This document shows, in pieces, positions 6,995 through 7,811 of a DNA stretch of 7,811 bases. This DNA is from an uncultured Polyangiaceae bacterium. Its GTDB lineage: Bacteria; Myxococcota_A; Polyangia; Polyangiales; Houyiibacteriaceae. Location: contig CAMYJN010000090.1 of assembly GCA_947258625.1 (NCBI GenBank), positions 1 to 7,811 of the forward strand. Direction: 5' to 3'. The notes beneath the pieces are model-generated. The model was given only the letters and a program-made list of their open reading frames with translations, was not told the origin of the DNA and did not search any database. The position numbers were made by a program, and so were the translations under genes. Numbering within the stretch: the first letter of the stretch is position 1; the number at the start of each line of letters is the position of its first letter.

Positions 6995-7747
6995 TTACAA
7001 GCCGCTCGACTTCAAGCTCTGGTTTTGCTCTTCGGTGAGTGGAAGGTGAAGCCCGCACTCCCGTGTTTTGCCGAGGATACGGCCGTCGCGGGGATCCATG
7101 TCCGCCGTGGTCGGAATCGTAGAATGGTGGTCACCAATCGAGCGGTACCCCTGCTCGAACATCGGATGGTAGGGAAGGTCATGACGGTCCATGTAGGTGC
7201 TCAGATCCTCGCTGGTCCAATGCAAGACGGGGTGAAGCTTGATTCGGCCGTCCTGACGATCGACTCGTCGAAGTCCGGCTCGATGCTCTGTTTGCTCGGC
7301 CCGCAATCCCGCCATCCAAGCTTCTGCGCCAAGCTCACGAATCGCTCGCTGCATCGGCTCGACTTTGTTGATCTGCAGGTAGCGGTTCACGCCGTCCTCG
7401 CCTTGCTCCCAGAGCTTTCCGTATAGCGCCTCCTGACGCGCGGGCGACATCTGCGCGGAGTAGAACCGGACATCGAGATTCAAGCGCCGGATCAGCGATT
7501 CAGCGAACTGATAGGTTTCGGGAAATAGGTAGCCCGTGTCGACGCAGATGATCAGCGTTCGCGGAGCCACCCGATGCACGAGATGCAGCATCACGGCCGA
7601 AGTCGCCCCAAAGCTGGTCGACGCGACGAGCTTTTCGCCGTATCGATCCGACGCCCAGTCGATGAGCTCCTCTGCAGTGGAGGCCCCGATGGCTCGATTT
7701 TCTTCATCGAGGTCGGAATCGACTGAGGCAATGAGGGCAGCTTCCAT
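6995..7747 (-). CDS. cysH: Phosphoadenylyl-sulfate (PAPS) reductase CysH
   Basis: CysH reduces PAPS to sulfite and adenosine 3',5'-bisphosphate with electrons from thioredoxin or glutaredoxin, in cytoplasmic assimilatory sulfate reduction. The 250-residue product is close in length to E. coli CysH. It shows the STSFG nucleotide loop (43-47), DTGYLFPET (70-78), YGKLWEQG (109-116), NKVEPM (127-132), AGLR (146-149) and the catalytic ECGLH with C231 near the C-terminus. The CC and CxxC cysteine pairs that bind the [4Fe-4S] cluster in APS reductases are absent, so PAPS is the expected substrate. The ATG at 7747 gives the usual length, though no clear ribosome binding site precedes it. The frame stays open to the window edge and includes a TTG at 7789, so a longer N-terminus cannot be excluded. 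cysD, cysN and cysC are not in the window. A metallophosphoesterase follows after 54 nt. Confidence 0.94.
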   Translation of the reverse strand: MEAALIASVDSDLDEENRAIGASTAEELIDWASDRYGEKLVASTSFGATSAVMLHLVHRVAPRTLIICVDTGYLFPETYQFAESLIRRLNLDVRFYSAQMSPARQEALYGKLWEQGEDGVNRYLQINKVEPMQRAIRELGAEAWMAGLRAEQTEHRAGLRRVDRQDGRIKLHPVLHWTSEDLSTYMDRHDLPYHPMFEQGYRSIGDHHSTIPTTADMDPRDGRILGKTRECGLHLPLTEEQNQSLKSSGL

Positions 7748-7811
7748 GGTGACTCGGAGTAACTTGACAAGTCTGCTGCGCTTTTGCAATGCGTCCAGTC
7801 CAGCTTCAGCA
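7748..7811. other. Region upstream of cysH at the window edge
   Basis: These 64 nt hold a short palindrome CTTGACAAG (7763-7771), containing the same TGACA core seen near the regulator. I found no -35/-10 pair with good spacing. The cysH reading frame has no stop here, so part or all of the stretch could be coding. Confidence 0.3.

Noticed and set aside
6851..7426. Plus-strand open frame of 191 codons
   Set aside because: It spans the antisense of two well-supported genes (cysH and the phosphoesterase) and the gap between them, and shows no motif.
1..7811. tRNA, rRNA, CRISPR array, insertion sequence or long repeats
   Set aside because: No such structure was seen. Nearly all of the window is accounted for by six coding genes with short gaps.

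Overview
The window looks like an ordinary chromosomal stretch from a Gram-negative bacterium. It is dense in genes, has moderately high GC, and every recognisable gene lies on the minus strand. The type II secretion genes, their adjacent sigma-54 activator and the general protein style fit a member of the former Deltaproteobacteria (Myxococcota-like). That placement is an inference from gene content and similarity in style; no rRNA or other taxonomic marker is present.

In transcription order, from high to low coordinates, the layout is as follows. (1) 7747-6995 encodes a thioredoxin-type PAPS reductase (CysH), the sulfite-forming step of assimilatory sulfate reduction. (2) It is followed after 54 nt by 6940-5831, a calcineurin-like metallophosphoesterase with a strong ribosome binding site, probably in the same transcript. 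(3) 5768-4743 is a PA0069/Rv2578c-type radical SAM protein of unknown substrate, with its own good sigma-70-like promoter. (4) 4580-3222 is a complete NtrC-class response regulator (receiver, sigma-54 AAA+ and Fis-type HTH domains) with no sensor kinase beside it. (5) 3084-2089 is gspC. (6) 2053 to the window edge is gspD, whose last part lies outside. Genes 5 and 6 are the start of a type II secretion (general secretory pathway) cluster that presumably continues past coordinate 1.

The most informative non-coding signals sit around the regulator. A near-consensus sigma-54 -24/-12 element lies at the very start of gspC. Copies of the pentamer TGTCA/TGACA occur in both intergenic regions flanking the regulator, at a distance from the gspC element that suits enhancer binding. 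Together they suggest a local circuit in which the regulator activates the secretion genes and perhaps controls itself. This is a sequence-based hypothesis.

No mobile element, CRISPR array, tRNA, rRNA or long repeat was seen. The longest stretch without a gene is about 160 nt. I see no clear sign of an undescribed multi-gene system. The points of interest are regulatory logic, start-codon choice and two enzymes of uncertain substrate.
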